Assembly (NCBI RefSeq): GCF_018130465.1
Contig: NZ_JAFCKJ010000018.1
Location: 62,001-126,000 of the forward strand
Reading direction: 5' to 3'
Source of the DNA: Bradyrhizobium canariense
GTDB taxonomy: Bacteria; Pseudomonadota; Alphaproteobacteria; Rhizobiales; Xanthobacteraceae
DNA length: 64,000 bases
Position numbers and translations under genes: made by a program. The notes below the pieces were generated by a model. It was not told the origin of the DNA, ran no database searches, and saw only the letters and a program-made list of their open reading frames with translations. Position 1 is the stretch's first letter. Every line of letters starts with the position of its first letter. Below are positions 1 through 8,396 of this stretch, in pieces.

Positions 1-1250
1 ATCTGGTCCATGCGCTGGCTGCGCCGGAGCTTCGCCTCGGCTTCGACCGCGGCTGCCTCGTCGGCGGCCTTCTTGGCGACCAGCGAATCCTTGAAGTGCT
101 GGAGCGAGCCCGCCACCTGGCTGATTTCGTCATTGCGGCCCGTCACGGGAATCTCGACCTCGTGCTGTCCGGCGGCGAGCGTCGCGATCACGTCCGCGAT
201 CCGGCTCAGCGGCGTCACCACGCGGCTGCGCAGCATCATGGTCACGCCACCGAGTGTTCCCAGCAGCGCCAGCACCGCCACGCCCGCGAGCGCGAGCATC
301 GCAAGCGCGCCGTCGCGCGAGGCCGAGGCGCGTTCAGCTGCTTCCGCCAGCGCGGCATCGCGCACGCCGTAGAACATCTGGATGGCGGGTACGATGACGT
401 TGGCCAGTTCCTCGGCGTTGGCGCCGTATTTGCCGTCGCCACGTGCCGCGGGCATCTCCTTGTCCACCACGAGCGCTGCTTTGCCGAAATAAGAATCCGT
501 CGCCGCCTTCAGCGCGGCGGCGATGCGGGGCGGGCTTCCGAGCTGGTCGATGCCGGCCTCGATGCGCTCGCGGTCGGCCTCTACGCGCCCCTGCATACGA
601 TCCATCAGCGAGAATTCGGTGGCCGTGAGCGGTCGGCGTGCGCTCAGCGCCGGCGACAGCGTGGCGGCGCGGCTGCCGGCCGAGACGCGCAGATCCTGCG
701 CCGTTCGCGCCAGGCTCAACAGCGCCGCAAGCGAGGAATCGGCATTGATGACCTTCGCTTCAAGCCGGTTCATGATCGGCTCGATATTGCCGATGACCTC
801 GGCAACGCCCGGAAGGAAGCCCTTGATCACAGCGCTGTCGCGCGTCGCCAGGGGAACGCTCATCGCGCGATCTGCCGCCGTGTAGATGTCCTTGAGCCGC
901 CGCGCGGCACGATCCAGGTTTTCGATCATCGGTCCGGAATCATCCAGCACCATGATGGCGCGCCTTGCGCCCTCGAATGCGGCATCGGCCCCTTTCGCGG
1001 CCTTCGCGGCGGCTTCGATCTGGACCTGCGTCGCAGGGTTCTCCTGGAAAATCGGGGAAATGTAGGGGGCACGAAGGCCGGCAACGTGCTGACTGACCAT
1101 CAGGGTCGCACCGAATGCGTCGACCGTCTTGATCGCGTCGGAGCGGTTCGTGAAGATGCGCGTCTGGGGTATGAGCACCTCGGCGCCAAGGATGACTGCA
1201 AAAACCGTCACCGTCAGCATTGACAGCGCAAAGAGCTTCCCGATCCGCAT
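1..1250 (-). CDS. Methyl-accepting chemotaxis-type receptor, N-terminal part (runs off left edge)
   Basis: About 416 N-terminal residues are present and the C-terminus lies beyond base 1. The start is the ATG at 1250, read leftward, giving MRIGKLFALSMLTV and a first membrane segment at about residues 5-25. A long helical periplasmic region follows. A second membrane segment lies at about 313-333, then a HAMP linker (SRVVTPLSRIADVI near residue 347), and then a charged helix ending in KLRRSQRMDQ. This order is that of a transmembrane chemoreceptor, which would signal to CheA/CheW. The methyl-accepting domain is not visible here, so a HAMP histidine kinase or cyclase cannot be fully excluded. 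It is transcribed divergently from the CNNM gene. Confidence 0.8.
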   Translation of the reverse strand, partial: MRIGKLFALSMLTVTVFAVILGAEVLIPQTRIFTNRSDAIKTVDAFGATLMVSQHVAGLRAPYISPIFQENPATQVQIEAAAKAAKGADAAFEGARRAIMVLDDSGPMIENLDRAARRLKDIYTAADRAMSVPLATRDSAVIKGFLPGVAEVIGNIEPIMNRLEAKVINADSSLAALLSLARTAQDLRVSAGSRAATLSPALSARRPLTATEFSLMDRMQGRVEADRERIEAGIDQLGSPPRIAAALKAATDSYFGKAALVVDKEMPAARGDGKYGANAEELANVIVPAIQMFYGVRDAALAEAAERASASRDGALAMLALAGVAVLALLGTLGGVTMMLRSRVVTPLSRIADVIATLAAGQHEVEIPVTGRNDEISQVAGSLQHFKDSLVAKKAADEAAAVEAEAKLRRSQRMDQ

Positions 1251-1490
1251 CCTGATCCCCGAATACATTGCTGCAAATGTCGAAAACCTAGCTGGTGGCC
1301 ACTAAGAGCCCGTTAAGCAACGGCATGCCCGTAGTTCCGCGGGGTGTCGGCGTCCCCGTGCCTTCCGGAACGTGTCGCCGAGGTTCCCTCGCGATGCCGG
1401 ATGCGACAGAATCATCGGCATTTCGTCCCCGAATACCTATATCAATGCTTGTGCCGCCATCCGGCCACACTCCCTTACCTCGGAACGTCA

Positions 1491-2786
1491 ATGCTCTCCG
1501 TCGAACTCGCCGTCGTCGTCGTCCTGATCGTCATCAACGGCTTGCTGTCCATGTCCGAGTTGGCCGTGGTCTCGTCGCGACCGGCCCGGCTGTCAATGCT
1601 CGCCGCCAAGGGCGTACGCGGCGCCGAGCGGGCGCTGACGCTCGCGGCCGACCCCGGCAAATTCCTCTCGACGGTGCAGATCGGGATCACGCTGGTCGGC
1701 GTGCTCTCCGGCGCGTTCTCGGGTGCGACGCTCGGACAGCGGCTGACGCAATGGCTGCTCGAGCTCGGCCTTTCCGCAGGGATTGCCGACATCGTCGGCG
1801 TCGGGATCGTCGTCACGCTCATCACCTACGCCACCCTGATCGTCGGCGAGCTGGTGCCGAAACAGGTGGCGCTGCGCGACCCCGAGAGCATCGCGGTCAA
1901 GGTTGCGCCTGCGATGCACGTTCTGGCACGGATCTCGCTGCCGCTCGTTTTCCTGCTCGATCTCTCCGGCAAGCTGATTCTCTCGCTGCTCGGCCGCGGC
2001 GGCAAAGGCGAGGAGAAGGTCTCGGAGGACGAGATCCATCACCTCGTCAGCGAGGCCGAAAGCGCGGGCGTGCTGGAATCGGGCGAAAAGGAGATGATCG
2101 CAGGCGTGATGCGGCTCGGCGACCGGCCGGTCGGCGCGATCATGACGCCGCGCACGGAGGTCAACGAGATCGACCTGCGCGATGCACCGGAGAGCATTCA
2201 AGCGATCATCGCGACGAGTCCGCATTCGCGCTTTCCCGTGTCCGACGGCGACCGCGACAAGCCGATTGGCGTGCTCCAGGCCAAGGACCTGCTGGTCGCC
2301 TACATGAACGAGCGCACGCCGGATCTGCGCGTGCTGGTTCGCGAGGCGCCTGGCATTCCCGCGTCGGCGGATGCCCGCGACGTGCTGGCGATCCTGAAGG
2401 CGGCGCCGGTGCATGTCGGCCTCGTCTACGACGAATACGGCGCCTTCGAAGGCATCGTGACGACGGCTGACATTCTGGAATCGATCGTCGGCGCCTTCCA
2501 TTCCGAGGAAGGCCCGCCGGAACCGGCCTACGTCAAGCGCACGGATGATTCGCTGCTGATCTCAGGCTGGATGCCGGTCGACGAATTCGGCGAGCTGCTC
2601 GGCATCGAACTGCCGCCACACCGCTACAACACTGTCGCCGGCTTCGTGCTGCAACAGTTCAACGTGCTGCCCGATGTCGGCGACGCCTTCGACCTCGGCG
2701 GCTGGCATATCGAGGTGATCGATCTCGATGGACGGAGGATCGACAAGATTCTGGCGAGCCGGCGGAGCGAAGTAGAGACGGGGTGA
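1491..2786 (+). CDS. CNNM/CBS-pair/CorC_HlyC transporter-like membrane protein
   Basis: 431 residues, the usual size for this family. The N-terminal CNNM domain (about 1-190) has several hydrophobic helices, beginning MLSVELAVVVVLIV and including the conserved stretch LIVGELVPKQVAL. A CBS-domain pair follows (about 205-330, with IMTPRTEVNEID and FEGIVTTADILE). A C-terminal CorC_HlyC domain (about 345-425) contains RYNTVAGFVL. Bacterial relatives, often misnamed hemolysins, are linked to magnesium or cobalt export; that role is inferred here. The ATG at 1491 is chosen because it begins directly with the first membrane helix. An ATG at 1344 would add 49 residues without family character. A GC-rich hairpin repeat lies 27 bases downstream. 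Confidence 0.88.
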   Translation: MLSVELAVVVVLIVINGLLSMSELAVVSSRPARLSMLAAKGVRGAERALTLAADPGKFLSTVQIGITLVGVLSGAFSGATLGQRLTQWLLELGLSAGIADIVGVGIVVTLITYATLIVGELVPKQVALRDPESIAVKVAPAMHVLARISLPLVFLLDLSGKLILSLLGRGGKGEEKVSEDEIHHLVSEAESAGVLESGEKEMIAGVMRLGDRPVGAIMTPRTEVNEIDLRDAPESIQAIIATSPHSRFPVSDGDRDKPIGVLQAKDLLVAYMNERTPDLRVLVREAPGIPASADARDVLAILKAAPVHVGLVYDEYGAFEGIVTTADILESIVGAFHSEEGPPEPAYVKRTDDSLLISGWMPVDEFGELLGIELPPHRYNTVAGFVLQQFNVLPDVGDAFDLGGWHIEVIDLDGRRIDKILASRRSEVETG

Positions 2787-2812
2787 GCGAGCGCTCGCGA
2801 TACTCTCCACAC

Positions 2813-2856
2813 GTCGTCCCGGCCTAGTGCGCAATTGCGCACCAGGCCGGGACGAC
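2813..2856. repeat. Dispersed hairpin repeat, family D
   Basis: A 44-base near-perfect inverted repeat with arms GTCGTCCCGGCCT and AGGCCGGGACGAC around the palindromic core GTGCGCAATTGCGCAC. The same core recurs at about 19612-19643 fused to a family A repeat. It follows the CNNM stop codon and could help end transcription, but it has no T-run. Confidence 0.75.
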
Positions 2857-2896
2857 CGCGGAGCAAGGTTCACGAGCTCACGTCAAACGCAGAGCC

Positions 2897-3136
2897 TCAC
2901 CCGAATCTCACCCCGATCCGCTTTTCCTTGCGCCAGACCACGGTGCAGGCGCGATGTGTTCCGTCGGCCTGGACGAACAGACTGAAATGGTCGGGGATGC
3001 CGACGGGACTGGTGACGTCGAGCGCGGCGCCGGTATCGGACAGGTTGCGGACGGTGCAGTCGATCGCGCCGCCGCCGAACTCGATCGTCCCGGCCTTCAG
3101 CACGCGATGTCTGGCTCTATTGCGTCGCTCGTCCAT
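2897..3136 (-). CDS. PilZ-domain protein
   Basis: A 79-residue single-domain protein. It starts MDERRNRARHRVLKAG, carrying the arginine-rich RxxxR motif at the N-terminus, and has the second PilZ motif in NLSDTGAALDV at about residues 32-42. PilZ domains bind cyclic di-GMP and alter partner proteins in motility, exopolysaccharide or adhesion. No partner is encoded alongside: the next gene in the same direction, an FMN oxidoreductase, lies upstream of nothing related. The size matches stand-alone PilZ proteins common in Bradyrhizobium. The cyclic di-GMP binding is inferred from the motif, and the process it controls is unknown. Confidence 0.85.
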   Translation of the reverse strand: MDERRNRARHRVLKAGTIEFGGGAIDCTVRNLSDTGAALDVTSPVGIPDHFSLFVQADGTHRACTVVWRKEKRIGVRFG

Positions 3137-3242
3137 AGGGTCAATTTACACCCAAAACTGACACAGACGTTAAGCTGCAACCCGACTCCCGATAAATTTA
3201 CGCGCGGTCCGACGTGGCGGTATCATGCAACGGACCGGCGCT

Positions 3243-4868
3243 CTACAGCGCCGGCTGGAACGTCTCCGTCCGTGCCATCTGCCAAGCGTCGCGGAAGCGC
3301 GGATCTTCGGTGCCTTCGAGCAGTTCGCCCGGACGCAGCGACGGGTAGAGCTGTGCGAAGGATTTCACCTGGGTCGTCGACGTCCGCTGGCTGAAGTGGA
3401 TCGGCCGCAATTGCTGCGGATGTTCAAGGCCGGCCGCGGCGATCAGCTCGCTCAGCGAGTGCAGCGTCGCATGGTGGTAGTTGTGCACGCGGTCGATCTT
3501 GAGCGGCACGTAGAGCGCGCGAGCCCGTGTCGGATCCTGCGTTGCGACACCGGTCGGGCAGCGGTCGGTGTGGCAGCTCAGCGACTGGATGCAGCCGAGC
3601 GAGAACATGAAGCCGCGCGCCGAATTGCACCAGTCGGCACCGATCGCCATGGCGCGCGCCATGTCGAACGCGGTGGCGATCTTGCCGGAGGCGCCGAGCT
3701 TGATGCGGTCGCGCGCATTGATGCCGATCAGCGCGTTGTGGACGAAATTGACCCCTTCGCGCATCGGCATTCCCAGATGGTCCATGAACTCCAGCGGCGC
3801 CGCGCCGGTGCCGCCCTCGTTGCCGTCGACGACGATGAAATCAGGATAGATGCCGGTCTCGATCATGGCCTTGCAGATCGCCAGAAATTCCCAGGGATGG
3901 CCGATGCAGAGCTTGAAGCCGGTCGGCTTGCCGCCGGAGAGGCGGCGCATCTCCGCGATGAACTGCATCATGCCTATCGGCGTCGAGAAGGCGCGGTGCG
4001 AGGCCGGCGAGATGCAATCCTCGCCCATCGCAACGCCGCGGATCTTGGAAATCTCCTCCGAGACCTTCGCCGCCGGCAGCACGCCGCCATGGCCGGGCTT
4101 GGCGCCCTGGCTGATCTTGAGCTCGACCATCTTGATCTGGTCGTGCGCGGCGACACGCGCGAACGCCTCCGGATCGAAGGTGCCGTCGAGATGGCGACAG
4201 CCGAAATAGCCCGAGCCGATCTCCCAGATGATGTCGCCGCCCATCTCGCGATGATAGGGACTGACGCCGCCCTCGCCGGTGTCATGCGCGAAATCGCCCT
4301 TCTTGGCGCCGGCATTCAGCGCGCGCACGGCGTTCGGGCTGAGCGCGCCAAAACTCATCGCGGAGATGTTGAACACCGAAGCGGAATAGGGCTTCGCGCA
4401 ATCCGGCCCGCCGATGGTGACGCGGAATTTCTCGTCGACATGCGACTTCGGCGAGACCGAGTGATGCATCCACTCGTAGCCCTCGCGGTAGACGTCCTCC
4501 TGGGTGCCGAAGGGGCGCTTGTCGAGCTGCATCTTGGCGCGCTGATAGACCACCGCGCGGATATCGCGCGAGAACGGCATGCCGTCCTTCTCGCTCTCGA
4601 AGAAATACTGCCGCATCTCCGGGCGAATCTCTTCGAGCAGGAAGCGGATATGCGCCGAGATCGGGTAGTTGCGCAGAACCGCATGGCCCTTCTGCATGAG
4701 GTCGCGGACGCCAAGCGCCGTCAGCGCGCCGAAGATCGCGATGGGTATCAGCAGGATGTCGAAGATCTTGCCATCGGCGAAGCCGATGCCGATCAGCAGC
4801 GCCGTGACCACCGCGCAGATCGTCAGGATGATGAAGCGCGGGGAGAAGGGCAGCAGCAGGGTTTCCAT
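3243..4868 (-). CDS. FMN-binding glutamate synthase-like protein with N-terminal membrane anchor
   Basis: 541 residues. The N-terminus (METLLLPFSPRFIILTICAV onward) holds two hydrophobic helices at about residues 10-55. The rest is a glutamate-synthase FMN/iron-sulfur domain. It has a cysteine cluster of the 3Fe-4S type (CIQSLSCHTDRCPTGVAT), the core GHGGVLPAAKV, and the glycine-rich FMN stretch VVDGNEGGTGAAPLEF. The glutamine amidotransferase domain of GltB is absent, so it cannot take ammonia from glutamine in the usual way. Its electron donor and substrate are unknown. The start at 4868 is preceded by AGAGGGG at good spacing. An ATG at 4964 would add 32 polar residues but its purine run touches the ATG. 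The family call is firm; the reaction is open. Confidence 0.88.
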   Translation of the reverse strand: METLLLPFSPRFIILTICAVVTALLIGIGFADGKIFDILLIPIAIFGALTALGVRDLMQKGHAVLRNYPISAHIRFLLEEIRPEMRQYFFESEKDGMPFSRDIRAVVYQRAKMQLDKRPFGTQEDVYREGYEWMHHSVSPKSHVDEKFRVTIGGPDCAKPYSASVFNISAMSFGALSPNAVRALNAGAKKGDFAHDTGEGGVSPYHREMGGDIIWEIGSGYFGCRHLDGTFDPEAFARVAAHDQIKMVELKISQGAKPGHGGVLPAAKVSEEISKIRGVAMGEDCISPASHRAFSTPIGMMQFIAEMRRLSGGKPTGFKLCIGHPWEFLAICKAMIETGIYPDFIVVDGNEGGTGAAPLEFMDHLGMPMREGVNFVHNALIGINARDRIKLGASGKIATAFDMARAMAIGADWCNSARGFMFSLGCIQSLSCHTDRCPTGVATQDPTRARALYVPLKIDRVHNYHHATLHSLSELIAAAGLEHPQQLRPIHFSQRTSTTQVKSFAQLYPSLRPGELLEGTEDPRFRDAWQMARTETFQPAL

Positions 4869-5150
4869 GAGCCCCTCTTCCGCCAGCGGCAACCGTTTGG
4901 TCGATAAGTTGGGCGATAAGTTGGATGATTCCTGCGTCTTATTCTCGTCGGCCACGATTCCCATCCTCTCGCCAGCATGAGGCGGTACGATACGCCCGCG
5001 CCTGTCATACGGATATGACGCGGCCCTTGTTTCAGGCTAGCGAATTCGGCGGAGACAAATCAATCAGCCCGATGGACAGGCTTTTGCAGTGCAGCAGAGA
5101 TGGTAGGGAGGACGTGGCCTTAACCGGTCAAGGCGCTTTACCCACAACCG

Positions 5151-5292
5151 CCGTCCTGGCGATAGCCAGGACCGGTAACCCCTTAAGCGGGGTGGATGAT
5201 GCGAAGACTGACGACGAGCAGCTTTCGCCAAACTTCACTCGGTGGGCAAACTTCACTCGGTGGGTATGGGTCCTGGCTTTCGCCAGGACGAC
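5151..5292. repeat. Diverged dispersed palindromic repeat, family A
   Basis: The 435 bases between 4869 and 5303 hold no gene that I can support. They contain this repeat: the outer arms CGTCCTGGCGATAGCCAGGAC and GTCCTGGCTTTCGCCAGGAC resemble family A (GTCCCGGC-TTCG-CCGGGAC), with A/T changes. The inner part includes TTCGCCAAACTTCACTCGG and a local duplication of AACTTCACTCGGTGGG. The rest of the gap is the upstream region of the FMN oxidoreductase gene. Confidence 0.6.
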
Positions 5293-5303
5293 ACCGAGAG
5301 GGC

Positions 5304-6077
5304 TTAGCGCTCGACGAACGCCTTTTCGATCACGAAATGGCCAGGCTTGTTGCCGGAGCCTTCGACGAAGTCGCGGCCCTCGAACATCAGTTTCAGCTCT
5401 TCGAGCATCCCCGGGCTTCCGCACATCATGATGCGGTCGGTCGCGATGTCGAGCGGACCCTGGCCGATGTCGTTGAAGATCTGCTCGGAGCTGATGAGGT
5501 CGGTGATGCGGCCGCGGTTCTTGAACGGCTCGCGGGTCACGGTGGGGTAGTAGATGAGCTTGTCCGCGAGCAACTCCCCGAACAGTTCGTCCTCGCGAAG
5601 GCTGGCGACGAGCTTCTCGCCATAGGCGAGCTCTGAGACCTGGCGGCAGCCATGCACCAGCACGATGCTGTCGAACTGGTCGTAGACCTCGGGGTCCTTG
5701 ATCAGGCTGGCGAAGGGCGCCAGACCCGTGCCGGTCGAGAGCAGCATCAGCCGCTTGCCGGGGATGAGATTGTCGGTGATCAGCGTGCCGGTCGCCTTGC
5801 GGCCGACCAGGATGGTGTCGCCTTCCTTGATCTTCTGGAGACGCGACGTCAGCGGGCCGTCCTGAACCTTGATCGAGAAGAACTCGAGCTCTTCCTCGTG
5901 ATTGGCGCTCGCCATGCTGTAGGCACGGAGCAGCGGGCGGCCCTCAACCTCGAGGCCGATCATCGCGAACTGGCCGTTCTGGAAGCGGAAGCCGGAATCG
6001 CGGGTGGCGCGAAAGCTGAACAGGGTGTCGGTCCAGTGCTGGACGGAAAGAACCTTCTCTCGGTAAAACGCGCTCAT
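5304..6077 (-). CDS. fpr: Ferredoxin/flavodoxin--NADP+ reductase
   Basis: 257 residues, the normal length of bacterial subclass I FPR proteins. The FAD-binding half has RAYSMASANHEEELEFF (RxYS motif, about residues 50-66), and the NADP half has LLSTGTGLAPFASLI and RIMMCGSPGMLEEL. It ends HFVIEKAFVER, typical of the family in alphaproteobacteria. It exchanges electrons between NADPH and ferredoxin or flavodoxin in the cytoplasm and supports oxidative-stress, iron and biosynthetic reactions. The start at 6077 (MSAFYREKVLSVQHWTDTLF) matches the family; an upstream ATG would add 63 unrelated residues. It stands alone and is divergent from the ATP-grasp gene. Confidence 0.93.
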   Translation of the reverse strand: MSAFYREKVLSVQHWTDTLFSFRATRDSGFRFQNGQFAMIGLEVEGRPLLRAYSMASANHEEELEFFSIKVQDGPLTSRLQKIKEGDTILVGRKATGTLITDNLIPGKRLMLLSTGTGLAPFASLIKDPEVYDQFDSIVLVHGCRQVSELAYGEKLVASLREDELFGELLADKLIYYPTVTREPFKNRGRITDLISSEQIFNDIGQGPLDIATDRIMMCGSPGMLEELKLMFEGRDFVEGSGNKPGHFVIEKAFVER

Positions 6078-6465
6078 GATTTTCGATATTCCGAATAATT
6101 GCGGTTTTAGGGCAAAAGCGTTGCCCGGCCCCTTAAAGCGGGGCGGACACCATTGCCATGGCGGAGGATTTCTCGTGTGTGATCTACGCCATTGAGACCA
6201 ATAATCAACCTCGTTCCGGATGCAATTGATGCCGGTCAAACCGGCATTTGCGGCGGAAATGGTCACATCATTAATGGATCTGCTGTCTGGCGCACGCGGA
6301 GGGCAATTTCTTTTCCCTCAGGGGCTCGAATACAGCACTTAATTTCCGTAGCGCTCGCGAGAATTTCATTAAGAATAGCTCTGACTTTCATCCCGGTTTG
6401 GCGCCGTTTCCCGCATTTTTGCGGCTTTTGGCGACAAGAACGACTGGAACACACGACTGAAACAC
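6078..6465. other. Divergent intergenic region with a short perfect inverted repeat
   Basis: This 388-base region separates fpr from the ATP-grasp gene and has no convincing gene. At 6229-6247 there is a perfect inverted repeat with 8-base arms ATGCCGGT and ACCGGCAT around CAA. It could be an operator or a small hairpin. It is about 150 bases upstream of fpr and 220 bases upstream of the ATP-grasp gene. No clear sigma-70 boxes are visible. Confidence 0.4.
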
Positions 6466-7281
6466 ATGGCGGCGAGCGGCGAGCGGATCTTCGTCCAGGC
6501 GATCAAGCGCTATTGCGTGAACCATGGCATCGCGCTCGATGTCCGCGCCAGCGGCTGGCTGCTCGCGATGCGCCGGGGCGAACAGCGCCACTTCGCGTTC
6601 GGCTACGACATCGGTCTCAACAGCGCCATCGCGCACCGCCTGGCCAACGACAAATCGGCCACCGCCGAGGTGCTGGCGCTCGAGGGCGTGCCCTGCATTG
6701 CCCATCACCTCTTCCTCAACCCGAAGCTGGGCAAGAATGTTGTTGGCGCCGGCTGGCGAGAGGGAACGCTGGTGCTGCTTCACGACAATCCGCAAGGCGT
6801 AGTCGTCAAGCCAAACGAGGGGACATCTGGACGATCCGTCTTCAAAGCGACGACGGAGGCGGAGCTCGACCATGCGGTTGGCGATGTCTTTTCGATGAGC
6901 GCCGGGCTCGTGATCTCGCCCTATGTCGTGATCGAGGACGAAGTTCGCGTGGTACTGCTCGATGATGTGCCACTCGTCGTCTACAGCAAGCAGCGTGGCC
7001 CGGATTGGCGGCACAATCTCGATGCGGGTGCAACGCCGGTGCTGATGGAGGACGGCGAGGTTCGCACAGCCTGCGTCAAGATTGCGGTCGATGCCGCCAA
7101 TGCCATCGGCATCACCTTCGCCTCGATCGACGTCGTGAGCGTTGACGGCGTCTGGCGCGTGCTCGAAATCAACTCCGGCGTGATGATGGAAGCTCTGGCG
7201 AAGCTGCATCCGGAGCTGGTGCAGGCGACGTACGACGCGGCGCTGGATCGGGTGTTTGGGGAAGCTCTCCGCGAGCACTAA
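6466..7281 (+). CDS. ATP-grasp ligase, RimK/cyanophycin-synthetase-like
   Basis: 271 residues. The ATP-grasp fold is indicated by VVKPNEGTSGRSVF (glycine-rich nucleotide loop, about residues 111-124), LVISPYVVIEDEVRVVLLD (about 146-164), and the metal-binding end VWRVLEINSGVMMEAL (about 230-245). It would join a carboxylate to an amine using ATP. RimK-like and cyanophycin-synthetase-like enzymes attach amino acids to peptides or proteins, but the substrate here is unknown and no partner gene is adjacent. It is short because only the central and C-terminal ATP-grasp lobes are present. The ribosome site before 6466 is weak, so the exact start is uncertain. Confidence 0.78.
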   Translation: MAASGERIFVQAIKRYCVNHGIALDVRASGWLLAMRRGEQRHFAFGYDIGLNSAIAHRLANDKSATAEVLALEGVPCIAHHLFLNPKLGKNVVGAGWREGTLVLLHDNPQGVVVKPNEGTSGRSVFKATTEAELDHAVGDVFSMSAGLVISPYVVIEDEVRVVLLDDVPLVVYSKQRGPDWRHNLDAGATPVLMEDGEVRTACVKIAVDAANAIGITFASIDVVSVDGVWRVLEINSGVMMEALAKLHPELVQATYDAALDRVFGEALREH

Positions 7282-7290
7282 TCTATCACC

Positions 7291-7425
7291 GTCACCCTGA
7301 GGTGGCCGCTTCTTCAGCGGCCCTCGAAGGGCGACGGCCCGGCTGTAGCTGCATCCGGGCCGTTCATCCTTCGAGGATCGCCGCGCAGTGCAGATGCACT
7401 GCGCAGCTCGCACCTCAGGATGACG
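7291..7425. repeat. Dispersed palindromic repeat, family C
   Basis: The repeat begins GTCACCCTGAGGTGGCCGC and ends in the inverse CTCGCACCTCAGGATGACG. In the middle are CCTCGAAGGG and ATCCTTCGAGG and a small hairpin GGCCCGG-CCGGGCC. Related copies are at 19651-19727 and 45463-45587. It lies between the converging ATP-grasp and binding-protein genes. Confidence 0.75.
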
Positions 7426-7463
7426 GAGATCCTCCGAACAATTCTTCAGAGATCCCGTTGGCC

Positions 7464-8384
7464 CTAGTTATTCGCGCTCGCGGAATCATCCATCGCCTTG
7501 AAGGCTTCCTCCAGCTGCAGCGAGATCGGCACGTTCAGCCGTTCGCCGGTCGGAAGTCTTGCGGTGAACCATTTATTGTAGAGCGGGACGAGGTCGTGGT
7601 TGGAGCCGAGCTTGCGGAAGGTGCGATCGACCACGGCCGTCAGTTGCGGTTCGCCCTTGCGGAACATGATGCCGTAGGGGTCGTAGGAGAGGTAATCGCC
7701 GGTGACGCGGAACTTGTCCTGTGCCTTGTGACGCACGATCAGGCCGGACAGCAGGATATCGTCGGTCGCGAATGCATCGGCCTTGCCGTCGACGAGCATC
7801 TGATACGACTGCTCGTGATCGGCACCGACAACGATGGTCAGTCCCAACGAGGACTTCTTGTCGGCCGCCTGGATCGCCTGCTCGTTGGTGGTGCCCTTCG
7901 TCACCACGATGGTCTTGCCCTTCAGATCGGCCAGGGACTGGGCGCTGGACGCCTTCGGCACCATCAGCTTGGTGCCGGCGACGAACATCAGCGGCGAGAA
8001 GGCGACACGCTTGCCGCGCTCGGCATTGGCCGTGGTCGAGCCGCATTCCAGATCGATCTTGTTCTGGAGCACAGCGTCGATGCGGTCATCCGAGGTGACC
8101 TTGACGTAGCCGATCTTCAGATTGGGATCGTCGATCTCGACGCCGATCTCCTCGACGATAGCCTCGCAGAGCTCGAGGCTGTAGCCGATCGGCCGGCCCG
8201 ACTGGTCGAGGAAGGAGAACGGCGGCGAGCTCTCGCGATAGCCGAGCCGCACGGTGTGCGCGTTCTTGATGGCTGATAGCGTCGGGCTAAGCCCTTCGCT
8301 GCCACCGGTCTGGGCGGAGGCACCCGTTGCCAGCAGGCACGCTGCCAGCGACAGGCCGCCCGATATCGCCATTGAAAGGCGCAT
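7464..8384 (-). CDS. Amino-acid ABC-type periplasmic substrate-binding protein (GltI-like)
   Basis: 306 residues with a cleavable signal peptide ending ATGASA at about residue 24. The SBP_bac_3 fold is shown by VRLGYRESSPPFSFLDQSGRP, ANAERGKRVAFSPLMFV and YDPYGIMFRKGEP, which resemble glutamate/aspartate binding proteins (GltI). No ABC permease or ATPase is nearby. Instead it begins 12 bases after the stop of the symporter gene and has its own GGAG site, so it is in one operon with a sodium- or proton-driven carrier. It could deliver a C4-dicarboxylate or acidic amino acid to that carrier, or to an ABC system encoded elsewhere. The binding-protein call is strong; the ligand is inferred. Confidence 0.88.
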   Translation of the reverse strand: MRLSMAISGGLSLAACLLATGASAQTGGSEGLSPTLSAIKNAHTVRLGYRESSPPFSFLDQSGRPIGYSLELCEAIVEEIGVEIDDPNLKIGYVKVTSDDRIDAVLQNKIDLECGSTTANAERGKRVAFSPLMFVAGTKLMVPKASSAQSLADLKGKTIVVTKGTTNEQAIQAADKKSSLGLTIVVGADHEQSYQMLVDGKADAFATDDILLSGLIVRHKAQDKFRVTGDYLSYDPYGIMFRKGEPQLTAVVDRTFRKLGSNHDLVPLYNKWFTARLPTGERLNVPISLQLEEAFKAMDDSASANN

Positions 8385-8396
8385 GATGCACTCCGA

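Noticed and set aside
3225-4907. A 560-codon open frame on the plus strand
   Set aside because: It is the antisense of the glutamate-synthase-like gene, with no start context and an Arg/Ala/Asp-rich translation. High GC creates such shadows.
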